Part shown: positions 25,301 through 33,381 of the stretch, piece by piece
Layout of the letters: every line of letters starts with the position of its first letter
Position numbering within the stretch: position 1 is the stretch's first letter
Source: Leifsonia poae
GTDB lineage: Bacteria > Actinomycetota > Actinomycetes > Actinomycetales > Microbacteriaceae
NCBI RefSeq assembly: GCF_027921845.1
Contig: NZ_BSEN01000001.1
Location: 110,948-174,947, forward strand
Length of the DNA stretch: 64,000 nt
Direction of reading: 5' to 3'
Position numbers and translations under genes: made by a program
The notes under the pieces: generated by a model
The model's database searches: none
What the model was told of the DNA's origin: nothing
Seen by the model: only the letters and a program-made list of their open reading frames with translations

Positions 25301-25958
25301 CCGCCACCGAGAACGCCCGGATCTGCTCGACCTCGTCGCCGAAGAAGTCGACACGGTAAGGGTGCTCGGCCGTGGGCGGGAACACGTCGAGGATTCCGCC
25401 GCGCACGGCGAACTCGCCGCGGCGGGTCACCATGTCGACGCGGGCGTAGGCGAGGTCGACGAGCTGATGCGCCAGGCCGCCGAGGTCGAAGCCGCGGCCG
25501 CCGGCGGTGAGCTCCACCGGGGAGTAGTCGATGAGGTTGTCGGCCAGGGGCTGCAACGCCGCGCGCACCGAGGCGACGACGACGATGGGGGTGCTCTGGT
25601 CGCCTTGAGCCCAGTCGGCGAGCCGGCGCAGGGCCAGCAGCCGCTTGCCGACGATCTCGGCGCTCGGGCTGAGACGCTCGTGCGGCAGCGTCTCCCAGGC
25701 CGGGAACTCGATGATCTCGGCGCCGGGGAGCACACAGCCCAGCGCGCCGCGGATGGACTCCGACTCGCGCCCCGTCGCCGTGATCACAAGGAGCGCCTGC
25801 GACGCCCCGGCCGCGGCGCGTCTCTGCAGCAAGCCGGCGATCAGCGGCGCGCGGAGCCCGTCGGTGAGCGAGAAGTCGGCATCGCGAGCGGCCGACGCGA
25901 GGGCGTCGTGGAACGTGGAGGCGCGCGAAAGCGCTGCGATCAAGCCCTGCAGTATCAC
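22326..25958 (-). CDS. mfd: Transcription-repair coupling factor
   Basis: 1210 residues, the full length for Mfd. It removes RNA polymerase stalled at DNA damage and recruits UvrA. The order is a UvrB-homology region at the N-terminus, an RNA polymerase-interaction domain (GDFVVHQTHGIGKF, about 500-560), the translocase with Walker A GDVGFGKTE (about 676-684), DEEQRFG (about 778), SATPIPRTL and QLRGRVGR, and a C-terminal TRCF domain. The GTG start 25958 is taken because a TAGACT -10-like element ends seven bases upstream with no Shine-Dalgarno sequence. Its 3' end faces nhaA. Confidence 0.95.
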   Translation of the reverse strand: MILQGLIAALSRASTFHDALASAARDADFSLTDGLRAPLIAGLLQRRAAAGASQALLVITATGRESESIRGALGCVLPGAEIIEFPAWETLPHERLSPSAEIVGKRLLALRRLADWAQGDQSTPIVVVASVRAALQPLADNLIDYSPVELTAGGRGFDLGGLAHQLVDLAYARVDMVTRRGEFAVRGGILDVFPPTAEHPYRVDFFGDEVEQIRAFSVADQRSLPEPIPSVTMPPSRELLLSESVRQRAREMEHEFPSLSGMLAKIGEGIPVEGMESLAPALVDRLVPVTHYLPDGAAIAVLSPERVASRAVSLAETNREFLSAAWSAATVGAAAPIDLAAGDFITLQKLRDSAKFSAPGQPAPDHPWWTMSGFQIDDTLPEEREIEEHLQIRIAAEAVPSFQGNVNGAIEHVAARLRDGWKVAIVAEGAGLVERAAQVLAEAELPARQVDEFPADPEPGVAYLLRATVEHGFEVEQDKLALLSEAEFYGRTIGYDSRQVKKLATRRKNVVDPLALKAGDFVVHQTHGIGKFVEMTQREVSSGGRNAVKSKREYLVLEYAPSKRGYPGDKLFVPTDQLDLLSRYVGGEAPPLSKMGGSDWAAAKGRARRAVRDIAVELVKLYSARMASKGHAFGPDTPWQRELEEAFPFAETHDQLQTIDEVKADMERPIPMDRLISGDVGFGKTEIAVRAAFKAVQDGKQVVMLVPTTLLVKQHFETFQERFAGFPVHLRALSRFQSDKEARETLRGMADGTVDVVIGTHRLLADGITLKDLGLVIIDEEQRFGVEHKDALKKLKTNVDILAMSATPIPRTLEMAVTGIREMSTLATPPEERHPILTFVGPYSDKQVAAAIRRELLREGQVFFVHNRVGSITSAAAKLAELVPEARIGVAHGRMNEHALEQVVVDFWERRFDVLVSTTIIETGLDIANANTIIIDRADKYGLSQLHQLRGRVGRGRERAYAYFLWDENKPLSETAHDRLSTIAANNDLGSGMQVALKDLEIRGAGNLLGGEQSGHIAGVGFDLYLRMIGEAVSTFRGEVAEGQTELRLELPVDAHIPEEYVDSERLRLEAYQKLSTASSPAAKTGQIGSVLEELTDRYGEPPEPVLNLIAVSRLRLAAQRAGLGEVVAMGSNLRVSPAILPDSLQVRLQRMYPGAKYHAAPKVVTVPMPRVNGEALDDSALIGWVSSLLGSIFPAPEPAEAEPAAEATA

Positions 25959-26003
25959 TCGCCCAAGTCTACGGTTACCCGCCGACACCGCGAGGGCTGG
26001 CGG

Positions 26004-26708
26004 TCAGATCCAACCGTCGAGTGCGCGCATGAACCCGTCGAAGTCGTCGCGGGCGATCGTGTGACCGCTCCCGGCGACGACCCGCACCTCGAACCCGGCG
26101 GCGCGGAGGCGCTCGGCGAGCTCCGGCTTCACGAGCTGCGAGTTGTCGGCGAGCACCACGAGGGACGGCACGTGCATCGCCTCCGGCGCGCGCAGCGAGC
26201 CCGGCGTGATCAGCACCGGGATGACCGCGGGATCGAACGCCTTGAACGTCTCGACCTCGATCGCGACGTCCGCCGGGTCCCAGCGCGGGTTCTTCTTCGC
26301 GATCCGCACGGCCGACGCCCGGGTGAGGCTGCGCAGGAACGCCGGCGCGAGCATCCGCTGCCACCAGGTCAGCGCGGGGCCGGAGAAGGCGGGGTCCACG
26401 TAGATCGCACGCTCCGGCTGGAGGCGCTCGATCGCGAGACTCACGGTCAGACCGCCGAGCGAGTGGCCCATCACCAGCTCGGGACGCACCTGCACGGTAT
26501 CCACCACATCCTGAGCGAAGAGCTCCGCGGTGTACTCCGCCGCGCGCGGGCTGTGACCGTGGCCGCGCAGGTCGACGGCGATCACGTGGTAGCCGCGCTC
26601 GGCCAGGGCCGGCCCGACCGTGCGCCAGTTGCGGGAATCCGACATCACCCCGTGCACGAGCACTGCGTAGCGGGCGCCGCTGCCCCACTCGCGCGTGTAC
26701 AACTTCAT
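26004..26708 (-). CDS. Alpha/beta hydrolase
   Basis: 234 residues. Oxyanion region VLVHGVMSDSRNW, DLRGHGHSP, nucleophile elbow GHSLGG with Ser83, an Asp candidate in VVLADNSQLV, and His216 in GSGHTIARDDFDGF make a complete alpha/beta hydrolase of esterase or C-C hydrolase type. The substrate is unknown. ATG 26708 follows TACAGT by seven bases without a Shine-Dalgarno sequence; longer in-frame extensions upstream run over the opposite-strand gene and have no homology. It lies just upstream of mfd on the same strand. Confidence 0.85.
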   Translation of the reverse strand: MKLYTREWGSGARYAVLVHGVMSDSRNWRTVGPALAERGYHVIAVDLRGHGHSPRAAEYTAELFAQDVVDTVQVRPELVMGHSLGGLTVSLAIERLQPERAIYVDPAFSGPALTWWQRMLAPAFLRSLTRASAVRIAKKNPRWDPADVAIEVETFKAFDPAVIPVLITPGSLRAPEAMHVPSLVVLADNSQLVKPELAERLRAAGFEVRVVAGSGHTIARDDFDGFMRALDGWI

Positions 26709-26715
26709 GATCGGA

Positions 26716-26721
26716 ACTGTA
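26716..26721 (-). promoter_or_regulatory. Candidate -10 element (leaderless) for the alpha/beta hydrolase
   Basis: On the minus strand TACAGT ends seven bases before the ATG at 26708. No Shine-Dalgarno sequence lies between, so transcription probably begins at the start codon. Confidence 0.4.
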
Positions 26722-26847
26722 CCGCCGCGCACCTGTGCGCCGGCCGCGCAAACCCGGACAGGGGGCTGGGCAGCCGGGATGAGCATCCGGTACGCTCGCG
26801 CTCGGCCCCGACCGGTGCCCGCAGCAGCGCCCGTCCACTGAGAGCAG

Positions 26848-27321
26848 ATGATGCCGACTCCTCCACCGCACGGCGACGGACCGCAGTCGGTCGTCGCGTC
26901 GACGTCGACGCGCTCGCGCCGGCTGGGCCGGGTCGCCCTGATCGTCGCCCTCGTCGTACTGGTCGGCGCGACCGTCGCCGTCATCGTCGCACGGGTGAGC
27001 GGCAACCCGTTCGGCGCGTCGGTGTACACCTTCGGGGAGATCAGCGGAGTCGGGCATCCGGATGTCGCAGGCCTGTACAGCGCGATCGTCCTGCCATGGA
27101 CGGTGTCGACCGTGATGGGATTCCTGCTCGCGATCTGGGCTCTGGTCCAGGGGATCGTCGCTGTCGCGAGCAGGCGCGGCCGTATGTACGGTGCCCTGGC
27201 GATCGCGGTCATCGTGATCGCTGTGATCGTCTTCATCACGGGGCTCGAAGCGGCGCGCGGCATGGAGATCCACCTCAAGGAACCGGCAACACGAGGTGCT
27301 CAGCCAACCCAAGCGATATAG
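26848..27321 (+). CDS. Three-TM membrane protein, unknown
   Basis: 157 residues. A polar N-terminal tail of about 28 residues with arginines precedes a first helix (about 29-50), then a short external segment with NPFGASVYTFGEISG, a second helix (about 80-107) and a third (about 112-133), ending in a charged tail. No family is recognised. The start at ATG 26848 is preceded by GAGAGCAG, a weak ribosome-binding site; ATG 26851 is equally possible. It is followed 40 bases later by a VOC-type gene. Confidence 0.65.
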   Translation: MMPTPPPHGDGPQSVVASTSTRSRRLGRVALIVALVVLVGATVAVIVARVSGNPFGASVYTFGEISGVGHPDVAGLYSAIVLPWTVSTVMGFLLAIWALVQGIVAVASRRGRMYGALAIAVIVIAVIVFITGLEAARGMEIHLKEPATRGAQPTQAI

Positions 27322-27333
27322 CGGCCAAAACTT

Positions 27334-27347
27334 GACCGCTATCGGTC
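27334..27347. repeat. Small inverted repeat, possible operator
   Basis: GACCG and CGGTC flank a four-base CTAT spacer. It lies 14 bases before ATG 27361 and abuts TACGGT (27349-27354), a -10-like element six bases before that start. A repressor bound here would cover the promoter. Evidence is positional only. Confidence 0.35.
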
Positions 27348-27360
27348 ATACGGTGAAGCC

Positions 27361-27903
27361 ATGGAAGCAAACTCTCTGCCTGGCAGCAACCGCTCAGCGC
27401 AAACCTGGGTCGTCACGCGCGACACCTCTGCGCTGCTCGACTTCGTGACCGAGACCTTCGGCGCCACGGAGATCGCGCGCGTTCCGACCGAGGACGGCGG
27501 CATCGGTCATGCCGAGTTCGTGATCGGCGACACCTGGCTGCTGGCCTTCGACGCGCAGCCCGACTGGCCGGCCACCCCCGCGATGCTGCGCGTCTTCGTC
27601 GACGACGCCACGGCGACGTTCGCGCGCGGCGTCGCGGCGGGCGCCGAGGTCATCACCGAGCTCGACGACGCCGCCTGGGGCGACCGGGGAGGCCGCCTCC
27701 GCGACCCGCTCGGCAACATCTGGTGGGTGATCCAGCACGTCGAAGACGTCTCACCCGAGGAGATGAACCGCCGGTTCTCCGAGCCCCGCTACGCGCGCTC
27801 CATGGAGCGAGCACAGCAGACCCTCGACACGGCGATGACCGGCAAGCGCACCGGCTGGTCCAGCGCCCCCGTCGTCGAGCGCGCCCCCGGCGGCGGGAGT
27901 TGA
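27361..27903 (+). CDS. VOC-family protein, PhnB-like
   Basis: 180 residues. One VOC domain occupies about 15-125, with FVTETFGATEIARVPTEDGG and the PhnB/YdeE-type ending GRLRDPLGNIWWVIQHVED. The tail of about 55 residues (EEMNRRFSEPRYARSMERAQQ...) is a charged helix common in this subgroup. The role is unknown; subgroup members include epimerase-like and resistance-like proteins. It ends 27 bases before the converging pth gene. Confidence 0.82.
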   Translation: MEANSLPGSNRSAQTWVVTRDTSALLDFVTETFGATEIARVPTEDGGIGHAEFVIGDTWLLAFDAQPDWPATPAMLRVFVDDATATFARGVAAGAEVITELDDAAWGDRGGRLRDPLGNIWWVIQHVEDVSPEEMNRRFSEPRYARSMERAQQTLDTAMTGKRTGWSSAPVVERAPGGGS

Positions 27904-27930
27904 GGGGTGGCGAGCGGGGCGACGCGCGCG

Positions 27931-28512
27931 TCAGCGCGCCGTGTGGAAGCGCAGCTGCGCGGCGGTGAGCCCGTCCGAGGCGATCTGCTCGACCGCGTCG
28001 GCGGCATCCGCGAGCAGATTGGGCAGCGTCTTGCGCTCGTCGGTGCTGAAGCCCTTGAGCACGTGGTCGGCCGCGCCCTGCGATCCGGGCGGGCGCCCGA
28101 CGCCGACCCGCACGCGGGTGAAGTCGCCTGTGCCGATGGCGGCGATCACGTCGCGCACACCGTTGTGGCCGCCGTGCCCACCGCCCGACTTGAGCTTGAT
28201 GGTGTCGTACGGGATGTCGAGCTCATCGTGCACCACGATCAGGTGCGACGGCTCAAGAGAATAGAAGCGCAGCAGCTGCGCGACCGGGCCCCCGGACACG
28301 TTCATGAACGTGTTGGGCTTGGCCAGGATGAAACGCGGTCCGCCGGGGGTCAGGCGACCCTCCGCGACGGTCGCGTTGGTCTTGTGGGTCTTGAAGGTGA
28401 GACGGCCGCGCTCGGCGAGCTCGTCGAGCACCATCTGGCCCACGTTGTGACGCGTGGCGGCGTAGCCGGGCCCGGGGTTGCCGAGCCCGACTACGAGCCA
28501 GGGTGAATCCAT
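27931..28512 (-). CDS. pth: Peptidyl-tRNA hydrolase
   Basis: 193 residues. It cleaves peptidyl-tRNA released from stalled ribosomes. The active-site residues are visible: Asn12 in GLGNPGPGY, His22 in ATRHNVGQ, Asn71 in KPNTFMN, Asp96 in VVHDELD and Asn117 in GGHGGHNGVRD. The gene starts 20 bases after the L25 gene on the same strand, the standard rplY-pth order, and is probably co-transcribed with it. Confidence 0.95.
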   Translation of the reverse strand: MDSPWLVVGLGNPGPGYAATRHNVGQMVLDELAERGRLTFKTHKTNATVAEGRLTPGGPRFILAKPNTFMNVSGGPVAQLLRFYSLEPSHLIVVHDELDIPYDTIKLKSGGGHGGHNGVRDVIAAIGTGDFTRVRVGVGRPPGSQGAADHVLKGFSTDERKTLPNLLADAADAVEQIASDGLTAAQLRFHTAR

Positions 28513-28532
28513 CGAGGTGAAGCTCGGGGAGC

Positions 28533-29156
28533 CTACTCGGCGGCCGCTGCTTCGCCCTCGGCTGCCTCAGCCTCGGCGGCCTCGGTCGCAGCCTCTTCCT
28601 CGTCGCCACGCGCGGCGGCGGGAACGAGGACGTTGAGGATGAGCAGGTCGGGGTCTTCTGCCAGGGTGGCGCCCTTCGGAAGGGTGAAGTCCTTGGCGTG
28701 GAACTGCGTGCCCTCGGCGGCGTCGGTCACGTCGAGAACGATGTTCTCGGGGATGTGGGTCGCCTCGACCTCGAGACGGAGGGTCGGGACATCCAGAACC
28801 GCGATGGTGCCGGGGAAGGGCTCGCCCTGCACGTGCACGGGGACCTCGACGGCGACCTTCTCGCCGCTCTTGATGACGATGAGGTCGAGGTGCTCGATGA
28901 TCTGGAGCACGGGGTCCTTCTGCACGTCCTTGACCAGGGTCAGCTGGCCCTTGCCCGCGATGTCGATGTTGAGCACGGCGTTCGCCTTGCGCAGCAGCAG
29001 GCCGACCTGGTGGGCGGGGACGGTGATGTGCACGGGCTCGGTGCCGTGGCCGTAGATGACGGCGGGGATCTTGCCGGCAGCGCGGATCTTGCGCGCCGCA
29101 CCCTTGCCGAAGCTGTCGCGGACCTCCGCGACGACCTTGTTGGACTCGTCAGCCAT
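28533..29156 (-). CDS. rplY: 50S ribosomal protein L25/general stress protein Ctc
   Basis: 207 residues. The N-terminal L25 domain (about 1-95, RDSFGKGAARKIRAAGKIPAVIYG) binds 5S rRNA and is followed by a TL5-type beta domain (about 100-190). The last 20 residues are an acidic Glu/Ala tail. ATG 29156 has AAGGAG upstream, which decides it over an earlier in-frame start. The long form with the TL5 domain is normal in actinobacteria. pth lies just downstream. Confidence 0.95.
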   Translation of the reverse strand: MADESNKVVAEVRDSFGKGAARKIRAAGKIPAVIYGHGTEPVHITVPAHQVGLLLRKANAVLNIDIAGKGQLTLVKDVQKDPVLQIIEHLDLIVIKSGEKVAVEVPVHVQGEPFPGTIAVLDVPTLRLEVEATHIPENIVLDVTDAAEGTQFHAKDFTLPKGATLAEDPDLLILNVLVPAAARGDEEEAATEAAEAEAAEGEAAAAE

Positions 29157-29347
29157 GAGTAACTCCTTGCCGGCGGGGCCGGCTGTCGGGCGAGCAGTGC
29201 TCGCAGTGTCTGGTTGTGTGTCGACTCGAACGCATCGTTCAGATGAAAGACGTGTGAGGAAAGACTGCGTAGCCTGCTCCACCGCGTCGATAACGGATGT
29301 CGCCCGGAGTCCCGCGCGCATCCCTCGCCGAAGTTCAGTGTGCAAGT

Positions 29348-29869
29348 CTACCGGATGCGCAGGGCGCTCGCCGCCGCGGCCGTGATCTCCTCTTCCGAGC
29401 GGTCGATGCCGACCCGGATGCCGGGCTCATCCGGCGCGAGCGGCTCCAGCGTCGCGAGCTGCGAGTCCAGCAGGCTCGGCGGCATGAAGTGGCCCTCGCG
29501 CGCACCCATCCTGCCGCGCAGCAGCTCGGGCGAACCGTCGAGTTCGACGAACCGCGCCGTCGGCGCCTGGTCCAGGATGGCCGCCCGGTACACCCGGCGC
29601 AGCGCCGAGCAGGCGATGACCATTCCCGCGGGCCCGGAATCGGCGAGTGTGCGTCCGACGGCGGCCAGCCAGGGCCAGCGGTCCTCGTCGGTGAGCGGGA
29701 TGCCCGCCGCCATCTTCGCGACGTTGGCCGGCGGATGCAGGGCGTCGCCGTCGATGAACTCGGCCCCGAGGGACTCCGCCAGCCGGTGTCCGATCGTGCT
29801 CTTCCCCGAGCCGGACACCCCCATCACCACCACGAGCGGACGCTCCACCGATCGCCCTCCGTCCGTCAT
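29348..29869 (-). CDS. gntK: Gluconokinase
   Basis: 173 residues of the GntK/IdnK P-loop family, phosphorylating gluconate to 6-phosphogluconate. Walker A is MGVSGSGKST (16-25), followed by the family blocks IDGDALHPPANVAKMAAGIPLTDEDRWPWL, CSALRRVYRAAI and GHFMPPSLLDSQLATLE. It lies just after the mannonate dehydratase gene on the same strand. GTG 29887 would overlap that gene's stop (GTGA) and is a possible alternative start; ATG 29869 is used because the P-loop fits the usual distance. Its product feeds the 6-phosphogluconate dehydrogenase encoded at 41412. Confidence 0.92.
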   Translation of the reverse strand: MTDGGRSVERPLVVVMGVSGSGKSTIGHRLAESLGAEFIDGDALHPPANVAKMAAGIPLTDEDRWPWLAAVGRTLADSGPAGMVIACSALRRVYRAAILDQAPTARFVELDGSPELLRGRMGAREGHFMPPSLLDSQLATLEPLAPDEPGIRVGIDRSEEEITAAAASALRIR

Positions 29870-29883
29870 CCGTGGTGCATTCG

Positions 29884-31131
29884 TCACCAGTCGTGCATGG
29901 AGCCGTCGAGAAGACGGTTCACCGGCAAGTATGCCGCCTGATACGGGAACGAGTTCGCCACGACCTCGTCGTAGTCGACGCCCAGCCCCGGCTCGTCGCC
30001 CGGGATGAGCATCCCGTCTTCGAAGCTGTAGGTGGTGCGGAAGACCTCGTGCGTGTCGGCCGAGTGCTTCATGTACTCCTGGATCCCGAAGTTCGGGATG
30101 GCGATGCCGAGGTGGATCGCGGCGGCGAGCCCGACCGGCGACACATCCGTCGGCCCGTGCACCCCCGACTTGATCTGGTAGACGGCCGCGTAGTCGAAGA
30201 TGCGCCGGAGTCCGGTGATGCCACCGGCGTGCGTGACTGGGCTGCGAACGTAGTCGATCAGCTGCTCCTCGAACAGCTCGCGGTAGTCCCAGATCGTGTT
30301 GAACACCTCGCCGATCGCCAGCGGTGTGGTGGTGTGCTCGCGCACCCGGCGCAGCACGGCCTGGTTCTCGGCCGGCGTGACGTCTTCGAGCCAGAACAGG
30401 TCGTACGGTTCCAGCGACTTGCCGAGCTTGGCGGCCTGGATGGGCGTGAGCCGGTGGTGCGCGTCGTGCAGCAGCGGCAGCTCGGGGCCGAACTCGTTGC
30501 GCACCGCCTCGAACACGCGCGGCGCGTGCCGCAGGTAGGCGCGGGTGTCCCACTCCTCCTCGACGGGCACGGCGCTGCGCCGGGCCGGCTCGTGGTCGTA
30601 CCGCGAGGTGGTGCCCCCAGCGCCGGCAGCGGCGTTGGCCGACGAGGCGACGCCGTAGACCGAGCCGAGCCCCGGGATGCCCGTCTGCACGCGGATGGCA
30701 CGGTAGCCCTGCTCCTGGTGGTCGCGGATCGAGTCGAACAGCTCGGGGAGCTCTGCGCCGCTCGCGTGGCCGTACACCAGGCAGCCGCGCCGGCTCTTGC
30801 CGCCGAGCAGCTGGTACAGGGGCAGCCCGGCCGACTTGGCCTTGATGTCCCACAGCGCCGTGTCGACGGCCGCGATCGAGGCCATCGTCACGGGACCGCG
30901 CCGCCAGTACGCACCGCGGTACAGGTACTGCCAGGTGTCCTCGATCCGGTGGGCGTCCCGGCCGATCAGGAGCGGGACGACGTGCTCGCTCAGGTAGGCG
31001 GCCACCGCCAGCTCGCGGCCGTTCAGCGTCGCGTCCCCCAGTCCGACGTAGCCGTCGTCGGTGGTGATGCGCAGCGTCACGAAGTTGCGGCCGGGGCTCG
31101 AGACCAGGACGTCGGCGGATGTGATTCGCAT
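29884..31131 (-). CDS. manD: D-mannonate dehydratase, enolase superfamily
   Basis: 415 residues. It converts D-mannonate to 2-keto-3-deoxygluconate. Metal ligands Asp223, Glu249 and Glu275 are spaced 26 and 26 residues apart, as in characterised ManD (210, 236, 262). The catalytic Arg147/Tyr159 pair is conserved at the same numbers, and His225 lies in [10 protein letters not shown] loop of about 20 residues ([19 protein letters not shown]) after Tyr159 accounts for the shift in numbering. ATG 31131 lies two bases after the reductase stop. The residue pattern and the uronate context make a mannonate role more likely than the many low-activity RspA-like relatives. Confidence 0.9.
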   Translation of the reverse strand: MRITSADVLVSSPGRNFVTLRITTDDGYVGLGDATLNGRELAVAAYLSEHVVPLLIGRDAHRIEDTWQYLYRGAYWRRGPVTMASIAAVDTALWDIKAKSAGLPLYQLLGGKSRRGCLVYGHASGAELPELFDSIRDHQEQGYRAIRVQTGIPGLGSVYGVASSANAAAGAGGTTSRYDHEPARRSAVPVEEEWDTRAYLRHAPRVFEAVRNEFGPELPLLHDAHHRLTPIQAAKLGKSLEPYDLFWLEDVTPAENQAVLRRVREHTTTPLAIGEVFNTIWDYRELFEEQLIDYVRSPVTHAGGITGLRRIFDYAAVYQIKSGVHGPTDVSPVGLAAAIHLGIAIPNFGIQEYMKHSADTHEVFRTTYSFEDGMLIPGDEPGLGVDYDEVVANSFPYQAAYLPVNRLLDGSMHDW

Positions 31132-31132
31132 G

Positions 31133-32512
31133 TCAGTGTGCTCCTCGTAGTGATTCGGTCGTCAGAAAGGTCGTGGTGGCGCGGAGGGCGCCGAGTTGCT
31201 CGCGCACGAGATCGGGCAGGCTGCCGAGGTCGCCGCTCGGAGCGAGCTCGGCAACGGTCTCCGCCGCCAGCGCGGCGTCGTCGTCCGGATGCTGCCGGAG
31301 CCGCGCCGTCAGCGCCTCGGCCCCGGGATCGGCGGACCGGTCGCCGAGCAGGTGCAGGATCCACGCGGCGATCACGCCGGCCTGGGCGGCTCCCGGCTCC
31401 CGCCCGGCGTGCAGCCGGGAACGGGCAGGGTCGAGGATGCGCGGCCCGAGCTTCTGCGAACCGTCCGTGGCGATCTGCGCCAGCCGGTGTTCGATGCGCG
31501 CGTTCGTGAAGCGGTCACGCAGGGCGGCGAGCGCGGCATCGACCGCCGCGTCGTCGAACGGCAGCTCCGTCCGAGCCTCCTGCCACAGGGCTTCGAGCGC
31601 GGTCGAGCACTGCTCGTCGGCCATCGCCTCGGCGACCGTCGCGTGGCCGCGCAGCAGCCCGAGGTAGGCCAAGAGCGAGTGCCCGGCGTTGAGCAGCCAC
31701 AGCTTGCGGCGCTCGAACGGCTCGACGTCGTCGACGAACTGCGCCCCGCCCGCCTCCCAGCCGGGTCGGCCGGCGGGGAACGCGCCGCTCAGCACCCACT
31801 CGCTGAACGGCTCGGTCACCACCGGCGCCGCGTCGTCGACGCCGGTGAGGCGGAGCACCGTCTCGCGGTCGGCGTCCGTGGTCGCCGGGGTGATGCGGTC
31901 GACCATGGTGGAGACGAACGAGATCTCGGCGTCGATCCAGGCGGCGAGCGCGGGGTCGAGCCGGCGGGCGAGCCCGCTCACGGCGTCGGAGGTCACGGCG
32001 CCGTTGTGGGGCAGGTTGTCGCAGCTGACGACCGCGAGCGGGCCGGCCCCGGCATTGCGCCGGGCGCGCAGCCCGTCGACGATCCTCCCGGGTGCGGTGA
32101 ACGCGCCGGCGCCGGAGCGAAGTCGTTCGAGATCGGCGTCGAGGTCGCCGGACGGCGGCCGGTAGCCGGCCTCCGTCACGGTCAGCGTGAGCACGGCGAC
32201 CGCCGGATCGGCCATGGCGCCCCGCCAGCGGTCGACGTCGCCGCCATCTGCCACCGACGTCACAGTCTGGATCACGCCGGCCAGGTCGCCGCCCGGGCCG
32301 CGCTCGACCAGCGTGTACACCGCATCCTGCGCGGAGAGCACCTCGGCGGCGCGCGGACTGCGGCCGGTGAAGGCGGCGATCCCCCACCCCTCGCCATCGG
32401 ACGCGTCGTTCGCGCGCTGGGTGTACCAGGCCTGGTGCGCCCGGTGGAACGCACCGAGGCCGAGGTGCACCACCCGCACCGGATGGCGTTCCGTGCGCTG
32501 TGGCGACGTCAT
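31133..32512 (-). CDS. uxuB: Mannitol dehydrogenase family, probable fructuronate reductase
   Basis: 459 residues. The N-terminal Rossmann domain begins [17 protein letters not shown], the family's NAD-binding pattern, and the C-terminal domain starts with [20 protein letters not shown], where the Lys and Asn-His residues are catalytic. Members reduce fructuronate, tagaturonate or oxidise mannitol and arabinitol; the chain length is slightly short. The neighbouring glucuronate isomerase and mannonate dehydratase argue for fructuronate reduction to mannonate. The ATG overlaps the upstream isomerase stop (ATGA at 32509-32512), deciding the start. Confidence 0.85.
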   Translation of the reverse strand: MTSPQRTERHPVRVVHLGLGAFHRAHQAWYTQRANDASDGEGWGIAAFTGRSPRAAEVLSAQDAVYTLVERGPGGDLAGVIQTVTSVADGGDVDRWRGAMADPAVAVLTLTVTEAGYRPPSGDLDADLERLRSGAGAFTAPGRIVDGLRARRNAGAGPLAVVSCDNLPHNGAVTSDAVSGLARRLDPALAAWIDAEISFVSTMVDRITPATTDADRETVLRLTGVDDAAPVVTEPFSEWVLSGAFPAGRPGWEAGGAQFVDDVEPFERRKLWLLNAGHSLLAYLGLLRGHATVAEAMADEQCSTALEALWQEARTELPFDDAAVDAALAALRDRFTNARIEHRLAQIATDGSQKLGPRILDPARSRLHAGREPGAAQAGVIAAWILHLLGDRSADPGAEALTARLRQHPDDDAALAAETVAELAPSGDLGSLPDLVREQLGALRATTTFLTTESLRGAH

Positions 32513-33381
32513 GTCGCGGTCACGCCGGCGAGGCTGCGCGAGCGCGCCTCCGACTCCCGCAGGTACGCGAGGTTGTCGCGGGTGCGCTCCTCGAGCGGAA
32601 GCTCCGTCGAGAAGTCCTCCGAGGTGACCCAGCCGTCGTAGCCGAAGGCGTGCAGTGCCGCGAAGTACGTGTCGACGTCGGCCTGACCGGCCCGCATCGT
32701 CGCCCACTCGTGCGACCAGCGCACCGTGCCGTCGGCCTCCGTCTCACCCGCGACCCAGCGGACGTTCTTGACGTGCACGTGCGCCAGATAGGGGCCGAGC
32801 AGCTGGAAGGCGGCCAGCGGCGCCTCCTGCCCCTCGATCACCAGGTTGCCCAGGTCGTGGATCACGCCGACGTGCTCGGGGTCGAGACCGTCGACCAGCC
32901 GGTACGCCGCCGAGGCGGATGGCGTGATCGTCTCGTGGTGCAGCTCGATCAGCGCCTTCACGCCGAGCTCGGCCGCGCGGGCGGCCGCACGGGCGATGTC
33001 GCGGCGCGTGGCGTCGAACAGCTCGCGGTAGTCGCCGGAGTCGCTGCGCGGCATGGCGACCCGCACCTGACGGGCGCCGAGCTCGGCCGTGGCGGCGAGC
33101 ATCCGGTCGACGTTCGCGTGGTCATCGGCGCGGGCGTAGCCGCCGATGCCGGAGAACTCCAGGCCCGATTCCCGAGTGATCCTTGCGATCTCGGGAACGT
33201 CGCCCTCGAGGCCGTCGAGAGGCCAGGTCGCGCGGTTCCCCGCCCAGAAGCCGGGTTCCGGCGCATCCGCCTGGTCGGTGACGCGCCACTCGATGCCCTC
33301 CCAGCCCTGGGACGCGAGGATGCGTGCCGCCTCCTCCGGCGTCCAATCGGGGGTCGACGCGGTGAAGACCGAGAACTTCAT
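32509..33381 (-). CDS. Sugar phosphate isomerase/epimerase-like TIM barrel
   Basis: 290 residues of the xylose-isomerase-like (AP-endonuclease 2) fold. Metal-ligand blocks are visible: IELHHET, VGVIHDLGNLV, AHVHVKNVRW and VTSEDFS. This set is that of hydroxypyruvate isomerase/tagatose-epimerase-like proteins, where Glu, Asp, His and Glu bind Mn or Mg. The substrate is unknown; position between a dehydrogenase and the reductase suggests a step on the same imported sugar. It overlaps both neighbours by four bases. Confidence 0.83.
   Translation of the reverse strand: MKFSVFTASTPDWTPEEAARILASQGWEGIEWRVTDQADAPEPGFWAGNRATWPLDGLEGDVPEIARITRESGLEFSGIGGYARADDHANVDRMLAATAELGARQVRVAMPRSDSGDYRELFDATRRDIARAAARAAELGVKALIELHHETITPSASAAYRLVDGLDPEHVGVIHDLGNLVIEGQEAPLAAFQLLGPYLAHVHVKNVRWVAGETEADGTVRWSHEWATMRAGQADVDTYFAALHAFGYDGWVTSEDFSTELPLEERTRDNLAYLRESEARSRSLAGVTAT

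Noticed and set aside
22791-27335. A 1514-codon open frame on the plus strand
   Set aside because: It lies antisense to mfd and the hydrolase gene, is extremely rich in Arg, Gly, Asp and Val as expected for high-GC antisense frames, and contains no recognised domain.
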